Assembly (NCBI GenBank): GCA_914767885.1
Contig: CAJZBQ010000062.1
Span: 248,001 to 312,000, forward strand
DNA: 64,000 bases
Source of the DNA: Blepharisma stoltei
Taxonomy: Eukaryota; Ciliophora; Heterotrichea; Heterotrichida; Blepharismidae
Reading direction: 5' to 3'
Part shown: positions 45,401 through 55,463 of the stretch, piece by piece
Layout of the letters: every line of letters starts with the position of its first letter
How positions within the stretch are numbered: the stretch's first letter is position 1
Translations under genes and position numbers: made by a program
Notes under the pieces: model-generated
What the model was told of the DNA's origin: nothing
The model's input: the letters and a program-made list of their open reading frames with translations, nothing else
Databases searched by the model: none

Positions 45401-48400
45401 CGAAAATTTAAAAAAAATCCTAATTCGCAAAAATTGGAAAGCAAATTATAATTAAATTTATAAAATTTATGTTTTAAAACGCAATTTGTTTAAAATTAAA
45501 CAGAATTAGCTAGAGATTTCATTATACTAATTATCACTTATATATCAAAAATTTTTTCCCATGTGTAAAATTTTTGTTCGCTCACAGAGAGTGAGAGTGG
45601 ATTTTTGGGCAAAAAATAGGGATTTTTCTAATGGTTTTGTTCGCTCACGGAGGGGGAGTAAGCTTTTTTCATCGTCTTGAGACCTTTTATATTGAGTTTG
45701 CAAAGCCTGGATATCATATTCTTTTAAGGCTAATTGCTGCTTAAGTTCGCTATTCTTCTTATAAAGCTCTTCATTGATTTTTTCTAATTTAGATCTTTGG
45801 AGCAGTGATTCTTCGTCATTTTCCAAAGCTTTATTAGCAATTCTTGTTTGTTCTTCTAGCTTCTTCTGAAGATTGATAACTTGGGTCATGAGCTCAGACC
45901 TTTGTTTTATCAATGAGCCTTCTACAGCTTTGCTAGTCCCTAGCTTCCCAGCAAGATCAACTAGTTTTTTATCAATATCTTCACTGCCTTCAATAGTTTC
46001 AAATAAAATCGCAATTTGTTGAGTTTTCCTTTTATCATTAAGCTCGCTTTCTTCCAGTTCTAATTTCAATTTATTTCTTTCTTCAGTCAGCTTTGAAATT
46101 TCACTTTTAGCTGTTTTTTCTAGCGCTTCAAAGTGTGATTTAAGCTCATCTCTTGAATCTTTCATCTTATCAAGCTTTACTCCAAGCTGATCAAGTGACT
46201 TTTTCACTTCTCCAAGCTGCTCTTCAGAAATTTCATTCTTTTTCTCCAGCTGCATAATTTCTCTTTGCAGCCTGCTGATTTCTTCAACATGCTGACTTTC
46301 TTTTTGGCTGAATTTTTCTTTGAGAGCATGGTTGTCTTTTAAGACTTCATAATGTTTCATCTGATATAGTGTGACTTCTTTATTAAGGTCTGCAATGCTT
46401 TTTTCATATCTTCTGCTTTCGAACTCTTCCCATTCAAATTCCAATCCTTCTTTTTTCACGTCAGTTTGGGTGTCTTGGCTATGTTTGACTACTTTTGCTT
46501 TTTTGGAAGCTTTAAGTATTGAGTCTTTTTCGGTATTCCAAGCTTGCCTTTCTTCTTCAAATTGCTGCTTTAATTTGTTAATTGCTTCTTCAGCTCTTAC
46601 CAGCTGCTGTAATGCTTGCTCTTCTCTGTTCTTTAATGCAGTAATTCTTGCATTTAGTCTGGAAACTAGCTGAGTTTGGGCAGCAAGATTTTGTGTGTAG
46701 GACTCAGTGCCGTCAATTTTGGTTAAAATGCCAGAGAGGTCTTGGTGGAGTTCTTTATTAGACTGTTCAAGAGAGGAAACTATATGCTTGAGGTCTGCGT
46801 TTTCTCTTTCAAGCTGCTGAGATTTCATCTGTTCAGTTCTTAAAGAATTAGAAAGCTGGGATAGCTCTTCGTCTGGGCTAGCTCTGGTCAAGCTTTCTTG
46901 AGATCTTGATTTTTGGATTTCAATTAATTGGTTTTGCAGCTCGATAAGTTCTTTATTTTTATTGGCAATTGAGTTCTCTAGGTCACGATAATGGTCTCTG
47001 CTTATCTTCAATTCTTCATAGAGTCTTGTATTTTCACTTTCCAAGTCTTGAATTTTTTTGACGCTTACTTCGCCATCTGGGCTTCCTTCTAAATCTTCTT
47101 GTTTAAAAGTAACTGATGATCTCTGGCTTTCAGCTAGCTGCCTTGATAAATTTTTATTTTCTTCTTCAAGCTGCAAGACCTTGCTGAGCACATCATGGTA
47201 ACTTGACTGTGAGAATTTTCCAAGCAAAGCTTCGATATGTTCAGCCTGTGTTGACACTTTAGTCCTCAATTCAGTGATCACCTGTTCTTTTTCACGGATC
47301 ACTTTTTCATTATCCTCTCTAATTGAAGACTGCCTTTCACTCAGTTCCAGCACATACTGCTCCCTCTGTTTCAGCTTGTGAGCTTCTTCTTCTACCTTCC
47401 TCAACTTATTTGTGAGGTCATTTATTTTTTGGATATTAGTTTCAGCTTCTTTTTTATCATTTTCAAGGTCTTTCTGCAGCTGAGCAATGGTGTCGCTCAT
47501 TTCAAGCACTTCGCTGCCTTTAACTCCCCCCCCATTTAATAACGAACAAAACCGTCATTTTTTTTCCTAAAAATTTTTCCTTAGCCCCATTTAAAATAAC
47601 GAACAAAATTTACTATAAAATTTTTATATAAACTAATTTAGTATAGTTTACTAATTTTAAGTAGTTAGAATAAGATAAGGACAAATATAATCGAGCAAAG
47701 AATAATAAATAAGAGCTAATAGCTTAATCTTAAGCTGGTGCTTTACTCCCCGCTCCGTGAGCGAGCAAAAACATCTTGTTCGCTTACGAAGGGGGTTAAT
47801 TTTTTTTGTAAAATTTTTTTTTTTCTAAATTTTAAAAAATCCTAATTCGCAAAAATTGGAAAGCAAATATTAATTGAATTTGTAGAATTTATGTTTTAAA
47901 ACGTAATTTATTTAAAATTAAACAGAATTAGCTCCAGATTTCATTATAATAATTATACAAATTGCCCGAAGATGGCGCAAAATAGCGCCATCCTCGGGCA
48001 ATTTGTATATCATTTATATATCAAATTTTTTTTCCATAAAAAATTTTTCTATTAAAAAAAAATTTATTCGCTAACGGAAGGCGAGGGATTTTCTAATGGT
48101 TTTGTTCGCTCCTCACGGAGGGGTGGAGTTAGCAATAGTTATCTTTTCGCTTTCATTTAGGCGCTTTCTCTTTCTGTTGCAATCATTTGAATCCTTTTAT
48201 TATTAACTCTTTAATTGAAATTTTTATATAAAACAATCATAGATATTTAATATAAATTTTATATATATTTTTTTTCCAAAAATTTTATAAGTTAGACCCC
48301 ATTTAATAACGAACAAAACAAGTGTTCGTTATTAAATGGGGGGAGAGTAAGCGTTCTATGGAATTTCTCATTTAGCATATCAAGCTCATTTTTAAGGCTT

Positions 48401-48705
48401 TGGGACAGCTGCTCTTTGTCAAAATTGTTCGTTTTCAGCTCTTCTATTGTCTGGTATGCTGATTCCAAAGATTTTTCGGTATTTAATAGAAGGACTCGTG
48501 CGTCGTCTAATTGGTGCTCAAGCTCAGCTATTTCATGTCTTTGGTCACCAATGATTCTTTGAAGGTCTTGGATTGTGTTGTCTTTGATTGTTAAAATTTC
48601 TAAAGTCCTGCGTGCGTTGGCTTCATATTTTTCTCTTTCTTCTTGTAAGGCGAGGTCAATTAAAGTCTCCAGGGTTGGCGGCTTTTCTTTGAATAAGTTG
48701 GCCAT
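39429..48705 (-). CDS. Giant coiled-coil protein, possibly centrosomal/ciliary
   Basis: 2,577 residues after removing three MITE insertions (390, 326 and 827 bp). Start MANLFKEKPPTLETLIDLAL at 48705; stop TAA at 39429. Nearly all is heptad-rich coiled coil with few breaks: a Gly/Ser/Lys patch KSQSQPAKKGKKGSLTLEKP and a segment with QRLIRALVVAKMGESDACRKL in the middle. No globular domain recognised. Excisions restore FHRTLKGSEVLEMSD, QDDEKSLKEKVTLYIQQ and SLNGDLKEKLNTAEKQ. Length and the continuous coil resemble CEP290-like transition-zone proteins, but coiled coils align to each other by composition, so this is only a suggestion. Confidence 0.85.
41233..41622 (+). mobile_element. MITE family 1, complete, in coiled-coil gene
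   Basis: 390 bp, TTA at both borders (41233, 41623), ends CTCCCC...GGGGAG. Sequence almost identical to the copy at 18334, so both are young. Stops occur in all frames. Confidence 0.92.
45333..45658 (+). mobile_element. MITE family 1 in coiled-coil gene
   Basis: 326 bp between TA repeats (45333, 45659). Left palindrome CTCCGTGAGCGAAAAAAAAA... intact; part of the AT-rich left core is missing compared with the 390-bp copies. Confidence 0.9.
47743..48128 (+). mobile_element. MITE family 1 nested in family 3
   Basis: 386 bp with TTA at both borders (47743, 48129), left palindrome TCCGTGAGCGAGCAAAAA and right end GCTCCTCACGGAGGGGTGGAG. It contains the 56-bp foldback at 47954. Confidence 0.88.
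47954..48009. repeat. 56-bp foldback nested in the nested MITE
   Basis: A near-perfect palindrome, TATACAAATTGCCCGAAGAT...CGGGCAATTTGTATA, with loop GCGCAAAATAGCGC. The arms relate to the foldback at 31361. It is absent from the same point of the other family 1 copies. Confidence 0.9.
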
Positions 48706-48855
48706 GTTTTTAAATATAAATCTGAAATTAGAATAAAGGATTTGAGGGATTGATAATTTTGCTTATTTAGAGATGAAATAGTTCTGAAATGGCTTAAATA
48801 AAGTTATAAAAATTGAAATAAATGATTTTAAGCATAAAAAGTCTAATTTAAGTTA

Positions 48856-49737
48856 TTAGTGATTTTTTATAATTGGATCCTCGGCCCAATGATGCTTAAT
48901 AAGCTCCATTGAAATTTCATATGAGAGGAATCCGCACCCATTTGCTAATGCAGCTCTAACTGCACATGCAGAGAAGCCAAATCAAAATCCTTTAAGCCCG
49001 CTTTCTTGGTAAATTAGTTTTCCCATGTTATAAAATCCTCCATCTCACCCTCTAGCTACTTCATGTCCTACCTGTAGTCTAGTTTTAATGATATCTTGCG
49101 GATAGCTTCATATTCAGCAATTCAGCCCAGCTACCATCCCTGAAAGAAATAGCCAATATAGCGGAATTTCATCTCTCCCTAAAAACCACTTCAAACTTGT
49201 CTTACAGCCTTCATATGCAGCAAACTGTCCTGCATACGCAGGAATCTCTCGATAAATTGAAGCTACATTCCCAACATACAGTCCTCTTATTCCTTCAGTT
49301 TTGAATACATGTTTAAAGCATTCAAAACTGTTTTTGTATTTAATAGCCCTTCCTATGTCTTGGTTATGGCTTTGGACTTGCATTTTGCATTTAATCAGCT
49401 CTATTGGAGTGACTACAATTGTATTCACAAGTCCTGCATATGACCCTGCAAGGATTCCATTCGAAAAACTGTTTTGATTGCCTAAAAAAGAGTTTGCTTG
49501 TGCATAAGCTCCAAATATAACTGCGTTCACTATTGGGACAGATCATAGAGGTCCAGCCACCCCATAATAAAACCCGCGCAGCCCATCTGCTTGTAATGTG
49601 ATTTTTATGCATTTGAACAGACTGTGGACATGCCCAGTTTGCATTCTGACCTTGATAGTGCTGATTAGGGTTTACTCAAAGGGATGTCCTGATAGTGTGA
49701 TTGCGACTCCTGCACATATGCCTGCACTGAATTCCAT
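48856..49737 (-). CDS. Mitochondrial carrier family (SLC25) transporter
   Basis: 288 residues after removal of a 15-nt intron. Three tandem carrier repeats each keep the P-x-[DE]-x-x-[KR] signature: GHPFDTIKVRMQT, TPIELIKCKMQV and YPQDIIKTRLQV, in the inner mitochondrial membrane. The substrate cannot be read from sequence alone; the overall pattern suits the carnitine/basic amino acid branch, with low confidence. Start MEFSAGICAGVAITLSGHPF at 49737; stop TAA at 48856. Several Trp are TGA (GMVAGWNCWIW). Divergent from the gene at 49880. Confidence 0.92.
49661..49675 (-). other. 15-nt intron in carrier gene
   Basis: Minus strand GTAAACCCTAATCAG. Removal rebuilds the first carrier signature GHPFDTIKVRM. 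Confidence 0.95.
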
Positions 49738-49879
49738 CTCTAATTAATTTTCATCATATATTTCTACTTTATAGTCTTTAATAAGCTGAAAATAAGTTTT
49801 TGTATCTAAAAACTGTTTATGGCTGTTTAGTATAAAATGTTTTATTTAATTAAAGAATATCAAATATAGCAAAATATTT

Positions 49880-50955
49880 ATGAAGCAGCAAAGCAGTCTT
49901 CTAACAGTAGAACGACACATGAAAATTTCGAAAAAAGAGCTGGAGTTCAATCCGCCTAAAATTATTCCAAACAAGCATAGCCAGACACCTCTTATTTCAC
50001 AGCTATCGAATTCCTCGGCTGATTTTAAAATTAAAGGAACTATCAGGAAATCAAACCCATACTCTTCTTATATATCGAGAATTAAGCTGCCAGTTTTGAA
50101 ATCAGATACAAGAAAGACAAAGCATATTACGCGATCTGAATCTAGCTCACCGAATACGAGATCATGCAACTCGTTTCACAGGTCTCGAATTGGTTCTAAA
50201 GACTTAAGAATACCGAATAATTTCCCTGATCTTTCGATTGATTTGCAAAAGAAGCCGGCTGATATTGTCAAAAAGATTTCAGAAGATAGTGGCATGAAAT
50301 CAATTCAATTATTAAATTGGAATACATAAAAAACCTTAAATTTTTAATAGTTAAATAATTTATAAAAATAATTATATAAGGGGCTTTATCTTGAAAGGAT
50401 ATAGAGTCATTAAATTTCGATAGAAAAAAACCTGAAATTATAAAACCTCTAGAAACTAAAGCAATAAAGCAAATTTATCCACTGATAAGCGACAAAAGTA
50501 CTCGCGAGTTCATACCACTTTCTTCGGATAGAACTTATGAAGTAAGATCAAAGGCAGAGACGCCATCTCTAGCTTCTACCAAGCAGTCTATCCGAAGGCC
50601 AGTTTTCAGTATCCGAAAATCTAAAGCAAATTTAGATATTTCAGACCATGAAATCGAAAATAATGATTCAGTTATAGAAGGATCTAAGATAATAACATCT
50701 ACCACAAATATATCATTTGTGTCTAAAGTTCCATTAAAGCAGCACAAATTTGACCCTTCTTTTGCAAATCTGTTTAGCTTGGAACCGACAGCATCTTCTC
50801 CTGAATTTAATACTCCAAATAAGCTTAATGATATTGAAAGCATTTCTAAATTCATAAAGCTTGAGCCTCACAGATTTGCAATTGAATTTAATTCTTTAAG
50901 AAAAATAAGGAGTCAAAACACAAAAAGGTCAAGAGTAAAGAGACTCATGATGTAA
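49880..50955 (+). CDS. Hypothetical Ser/Lys-rich protein
   Basis: 325 residues after removal of a 98-bp IES. Start MKQQSSLLTVERHMKISKK; stop TAA at 50953. Basic and Ser-rich, probably disordered, with clusters such as RSESSSPNTRSCNSFHRSR. No domain recognised. Excision between ATTAAATT repeats joins SIQLLN to FDRKKPEIIKP in frame. Confidence 0.65.
50311..50408. other. 98-bp IES
   Basis: AT-rich, flanked by ATTAAATT direct repeats (50311, 50409) that contain TA. It holds TAA stops in the host frame. Confidence 0.75.
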
Positions 50956-51491
50956 AAGAGCTAAGCTATTTATATAATTTGAATTATTTGTGAAGTTGTT
51001 TACTCAAGCTTATATATTATCATATAACTCATTAATAAAATAAGCTTTATTAAACATCCTTATATAAAAGAATAGCATCATATTCCTGAAAGATATATTT
51101 TAATTTAATAAAGAAGCATGCTCTCGCATAATTATTACGGCTAAGTAAATTTTCACTATCCACAGTTTTCAATTTTTATTCAAATCTGATAAAAATATTT
51201 ACCCAATAAATTAGTGACATCATCATCAACATGTCACTATAAGAAACTTTTGAAAATCTTGAACTTCAACAAACTTCTCAAGCTGCTTCTCCTTTTTGGT
51301 GAAGTTAGAAAACTTCAGAAAATAAACTAAATCTTCATGGGCTAGCCATATTCTTATTTAAAATATGTGGTTACTTCCCAGACTTTACCTTATTTTACCT
51401 ATTCTTTTATTTTTATTCACACAATTTAAAATCCTGACTTGTTTTCATTTTATCAAGGATTTCTTTTCATCTTTATTATCCCTATTATAAA
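50956..51491. other. Intergenic, promoter of secreted protein
   Basis: 536 bp, AT-rich, pyrimidine-rich just before the ATG at 51492. No repeat recognised. Confidence 0.45.
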
Positions 51492-52448
51492 ATGAAAGCT
51501 GTTGCTTTAATTCTTCTTGTGACACTAGGCACATTTTCCCAAGCCCTCCCATTGGATCCTGTCAAGGACTTTTTAGATGCTGCCCATACTGCCTTTACTG
51601 GCTCAGCGGTTAATAACGAGAACTGTCTCAGCCTTGACGAGCAAGACGCCCTTTTCACCCGCATAATCAAGCTCTTCTCCGATTTCAGCGATTATGCTTC
51701 CTTACAAAAACTCTACCTTGACATTGTGATGTCAAGCGCCGAATTCCAAGCTTTCTTCAACGACTGCGATATTAGTGCTTTCACCAGCGCTGTGTCTGAC
51801 AGCATTGAAAGACTTGGCACTGAAGCAATCCTTGACAAAATGGTCAGCCAATACAGCGAAATCCAGGCCAAAATCCAAAGCACTGTTGACCTTATCAGCC
51901 AAGAAAACTACGCTCAAGCTGGAACTGAATTCGGAACCCTCTTCGGAATGATTTTTGAACCAGCTGCTGATGCCATGTTCAGAGTGAACTTTGTGGAAAA
52001 CGCCCTTACCCCATTCGCCCACGACTTTTGTGACTTTGTTTTAGGGTTGGCTCTTGGATTCCAAAAGACTTCAACTCCACTCTCCAACTGCTACAATGAC
52101 ACCAAGGCTATCAGAGCTGCTTATGATAACGTAGATGCTATGGTTGATAAATGCTTGAAATTCAGCTTCTCCTCTTGCAACAACGTCCCAGCCATGTTGA
52201 CCATTTTCAACACCCAAGTTATGGCAAGCTACAACAAATGCAATATTGAACTTTTAATTAACGACATCCAAGGACTTAAAGAGCCAGTAAACTTCAGCCA
52301 AAGTGTATTCCTTTACTTCAGCAATGAAGTCTTAATCAAAGGATACATTGCAAATATGGAAAAGGCTTTCGCTAAAGGAGACTTCTTGACTGCTGGACAA
52401 AACTTCTCATCGATCTTCCGAGTTGTCCTTGGATTTTCAGTTAACTAA
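51492..52448 (+). CDS. Secreted Cys-containing protein
   Basis: 318 residues with a clear signal peptide (MKAVALILLVTLGTFSQA, cleavage after about residue 18). The mature part is helical, with about ten Cys in pairs (ENCLSL, FNDCD, HDFCDF, SNCYND, DKCLKFSFSSCNN, YNKCN). Codons are GC-richer and more biased than in neighbours (AAC, GAC, TTC, GCC), which suggests high expression. No insertion interrupts it. Not matched to a family; it could be a lysosomal or extracellular protein of ciliates. Confidence 0.8.
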   Translation: MKAVALILLVTLGTFSQALPLDPVKDFLDAAHTAFTGSAVNNENCLSLDEQDALFTRIIKLFSDFSDYASLQKLYLDIVMSSAEFQAFFNDCDISAFTSAVSDSIERLGTEAILDKMVSQYSEIQAKIQSTVDLISQENYAQAGTEFGTLFGMIFEPAADAMFRVNFVENALTPFAHDFCDFVLGLALGFQKTSTPLSNCYNDTKAIRAAYDNVDAMVDKCLKFSFSSCNNVPAMLTIFNTQVMASYNKCNIELLINDIQGLKEPVNFSQSVFLYFSNEVLIKGYIANMEKAFAKGDFLTAGQNFSSIFRVVLGFSVN

Positions 52449-52828
52449 ATAAATATTTATTTTGTCTAATTAACTACCCTCACTGTGAATGAACAAAAAT
52501 TTTGTTCGTTTTTAAGGGCATGGCTAATTTTTTTAAAAAAATCTATATACAAATTTTATAGTAAAGATTTTTTCCCAAATTTAATAAAATTTCACAAAAA
52601 CTGGAGAGCGAAAATTTATTTCATTTGCAAATTTAGGTTTAAAAATGAGACTTGTTTAAAATTCAGCAGAATTAGCTCGAGAAATTAATACTAATTATCA
52701 CACATATATCAAAATATTTTTCATAATTTTTTTATTATAATTTTTTAGCTAAAAATAGGGATTGTTCCAATGATTTTGTTTGCTCGCGGAGGGGATTAAG
52801 GAATTTATTAATATTTTAGGAAAGATCT
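52449..52828. other. Intergenic filled by a MITE copy
   Basis: Nearly the whole spacer between the secreted protein and profilin is the degenerate MITE at 52469-52798. Confidence 0.6.
52469..52798 (+). mobile_element. MITE family 1, degenerate, intergenic
   Basis: Left end TTAACTACCCTCACTGTGAATGAAC with palindrome; core TTTAAAATTCAGCAGAATTAG and ATTATCACACATATATCAAAA as in family 1; right end TTTGCTCGCGGAGGGGATTAA. It ends 30 bp before the profilin start codon. Confidence 0.8.
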
Positions 52829-53335
52829 ATGTCATGGGATGCTTATATTGATAATTGACTATTGCAAAAACGCACAGAGACGACGAAATATGATAACTGT
52901 TGTAGTTCTTGTGCAATATTGTCAAAGTTTGATGGATCTATATGGGCTTGCTCTCCTAATTTTAGGCTTTTGAACTACAAATTGGATATCCCAGATGAAG
53001 ATTCCAAATATTCTGAAAGGGTTTATATTAATGAGGCTGCAAATTTGGTTTATACGATGAATCATGATGGTAAGTCGCCAAATAAAGCAGGAATCCGAAT
53101 AACAAACAAAAAATATTTAGTTGTGAGGTTTGATTCAGAAGCAAAAAGTATGTATCTTAGAGGAAGATTGGGTGGAGCTTGTGCATGTATGACGAACTTG
53201 TGTATAATATTTGCGAGTTATGACGATAATTCGATTGTTACGTCTGAAACTGAGTATCCATTTGTGCAAAATGCAGGATTGACGAATGAAAGGGTTGAGT
53301 CATTAGCTGATTTTCTGAGAGAGAGCGGATTCTAA
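52829..53335 (+). CDS. Profilin
   Basis: Actin-monomer-binding protein of 168 residues. The start MSWDAYIDNW is the profilin N-terminal helix signature (the second Trp is TGA), followed by FDGSIWACSPNF, and a C-terminal helix with LADFLRESGF. Longer than the usual 125-150 residues because of loops in the middle (DEDSKYSERVYINEAAN). The ATG at 52829 is required by the Trp motif. Cytosolic. Confidence 0.85.
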
Positions 53336-53582
53336 TGATTTTAAGTTATGAAATGATAGTATTTAGCTTGAATTAATTATAATTATGCTTTAATTTCGTT
53401 AAGATAGCAGTCTTAAGAGGAATTCTTGAATTTTCAGATTTTAGCTTGAATTTGCAATCAAAACATAAGAAAAATCAAGATTTTCGCTATGTCGCCTTTG
53501 CAAATAGCTTAATTTAAGCTTAAAATCTAGATAAGCTCGAATAAGATTAGTATAGTTTTAACCAATACTAGTTAAGCTAAAA

Positions 53583-53841
53583 TTAAGCTTCATCATAAGT
53601 GCCTTTCTTCCAATCTTCATAAGCAGACTTCAGTCCTTCAGGAGTCGTAAATCTCTCATAGCGAGTAGGACAGTCTACGTTAAACCAAAGAATCTACTAT
53701 AAAATTTACTCTTTCCACATTGCATTTCATTGGAACATCCACATCTTTCACGCTCTTTTCATGGAGACAAGTCACATAGTTCTTTTCGAGCATCTTACAC
53801 TCGACTTCTTGGTTCATTGGAGGCTTGTAAAGGATATCCAT
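53583..53841 (-). CDS. Small CHCH-type (twin Cys) protein
   Basis: 80 residues in two exons, 53841-53710 and 53693-53583, with a 16-nt intron. Start MDILYKPPMNQEVECKM; stop TAA at 53583. Cys spacing is CX9C (CKMLEKNYVTC), then CX11C (CNVERILWFNVDC), a CHCH helix-hairpin pattern of proteins oxidised by the Mia40 system in the mitochondrial intermembrane space. It could be a respiratory-complex subunit of the COX6B/NDUFB7 kind. Divergent from the SHIPPO gene (80 bp apart). Found by reading past the ORF stop with the intron removed. Confidence 0.75.
53694..53709 (-). other. 16-nt intron in CHCH gene
   Basis: Minus strand GTAAATTTTATAGTAG. Removal reads CNVERILWFNVDC. Confidence 0.8.
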
Positions 53842-53921
53842 ATTTTTATATTCTCTTAGGCAGGATTTGCTTAATTTTTATTCACTTCAATAAGTTTGAA
53901 AAGAAAATTCTATTTAAATAA

Positions 53922-54803
53922 ATGGAGGAAGAAAAGTCAAAGGCAGCAAAAACACTGCCAGCTCAGCTGACTAGCATAATGATTGCTAACGCATTGGATT
54001 CGCCAGCAGCCCACACTTCTTTTGGGAAATTGCCATTAGCCGATGAAAAATCAGCTCCTGTTTTCAGTTTTGGTACCGGAACCCGTGATCAGTTACAGAA
54101 AGTTTTTTATTCTGAAGAGCTCAACGGTCAACCTTGCAAGAATGGCCCAGGTCCGAAATATGAAGTTAAAGACAACGTCAATTTTAAAACTTTACCTAAT
54201 TTTTCATTTGGCAAAGATAAAAGAGTTACTTTAGGAAAATCCCAGCATTATTATCATTATGATATCCAGGATACATTTACTGACCCAATTAAATCAAAAA
54301 TATATACTAAAACCTCTTATGGCAATACAAAATTTGGGACTGAGTCAAGGATGCCTCCTCCAGAAATTCAAGGAACTCCTGGACCACAGTATTATCCTCC
54401 CCTAAGACCAGAAGTAAAAACTGCTCCAAAATACACCCTAGGTGCAAGAAGAGTAAATCCTAATGGCTCAGTTTTGCAAAATCAAGTTTCGACACCTGGC
54501 ATTGTAGGGCCAGGAAGATATGCGCCTGAAAGCTCTTCATATACGAGTGTTCATAAAGATCCTCCTACATGGACATTTGGAAATTCAGAAAAAATAGGAA
54601 AAACTGCGAAGTCAGTCACGAGGCATCAAACTTATGATACTCATAGTGTAGCTTGTGGTCCTCAAATTTCATCGAAAAAGAAGAGCGCCCCAAATCCCAA
54701 GATTGGAACTGCATCTCGAGACCAAGTAGCAAAACTTGGAACTTTCAAAGATATGATGGCCACGCAGCCTATGAAGGTTCGCCTTCCTCATCCATCATTT
54801 TAA
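53922..54803 (+). CDS. SHIPPO/STPGR-repeat protein (ODF3-like)
   Basis: 293 residues with Pro-Gly repeats typical of sperm-tail PG-rich (SHIPPO) proteins: NGPGPKYEV...PNFSFGKDKR, GTPGPQYYP...PKYTLGARR and VGPGRYAPES...PTWTFGNSEK. Such proteins line ciliary doublet microtubules. No TGA codons and no insertion. Start MEEEKSKAAKTLPAQL. Confidence 0.88.
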   Translation: MEEEKSKAAKTLPAQLTSIMIANALDSPAAHTSFGKLPLADEKSAPVFSFGTGTRDQLQKVFYSEELNGQPCKNGPGPKYEVKDNVNFKTLPNFSFGKDKRVTLGKSQHYYHYDIQDTFTDPIKSKIYTKTSYGNTKFGTESRMPPPEIQGTPGPQYYPPLRPEVKTAPKYTLGARRVNPNGSVLQNQVSTPGIVGPGRYAPESSSYTSVHKDPPTWTFGNSEKIGKTAKSVTRHQTYDTHSVACGPQISSKKKSAPNPKIGTASRDQVAKLGTFKDMMATQPMKVRLPHPSF

Positions 54804-54981
54804 GATAATAATGAAGATTTAATATATAAAATTGGAAATTGTTGAGAAATTATAGATAATGATGACCTATAAAGTAATTAATAAAATAATTTTTTATTTA
54901 TATTGATCTAATGAGAAAATCTAGAATTTTTATTTATTCTTATAAAATCATATTCCCTTTTAATATAAATTATTGCATAAA

Positions 54982-55308
54982 ATGATCGATTTCGTAATCA
55001 GATTTGGCCCTTGGATTGCCTTCATTTTGGTGATGATCTGGATTGTTTCGACAAATTTATATCCTCGATATCAAAACTACAGAAGAAATCAGCAACTGCT
55101 TGATGAAATTGATGACAAATATGAAAATTTGAGGAAGATGAGAGCTGATCTTATATACCACATAGATTGGGCAATTGATAGAGGAGAAACCAGGCAGGCT
55201 AGAGAGCTAGAAACTGAACTTGAAAGAATTGATAAAGAACTTGAAGAACTAAGAGATAGATATCATGCAATAGAAAAAGGCAAAGGGAGTTCCAACAAGA
55301 TCATATAA
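54982..55308 (+). CDS. Small single-pass membrane protein with coiled coil
   Basis: 108 residues. Start MIDFVIRFGPWIAFILVMIW; residues 7-28 form one transmembrane helix, followed by a basic YPRYQNYRRNQ stop-transfer and a heptad-rich coil to the end. No family recognised. The ATG at 54982 is the first in frame. Confidence 0.7.
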   Translation: MIDFVIRFGPWIAFILVMIWIVSTNLYPRYQNYRRNQQLLDEIDDKYENLRKMRADLIYHIDWAIDRGETRQARELETELERIDKELEELRDRYHAIEKGKGSSNKII

Positions 55309-55463
55309 AAATAAAGCAAATTTCCAAGATTAAGAAAATTAATAAATCTTCAACAAATATAATGATTTTAGTTTATTATTAGATATAATATTTATAATTA
55401 ACTTCGCTATTTTTAAATTATTAAAATTATTAGAAATTTGAATTAAATTAATTAAAGAATACC

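Larger units (their letters stand above)
47521..48347. mobile_element. MITE family 3 (AACGAACAAAA ends) with nested elements
   Basis: 827 bp between TA repeats (47521, 48348). Inverted ends CCCCATTTAATAACGAACAAAA/TGTTCGTTATTAAATGGGG; a second inner CCCCATTTAAAATAACGAAC copy follows the left end. A family 1 MITE lies inside it, and that MITE contains a 56-bp foldback. Confidence 0.88.

Noticed and set aside
39429-48705. Firm assignment as CEP290, myosin tail or golgin
   Set aside because: Only coiled coil is visible; composition alone cannot separate these families.
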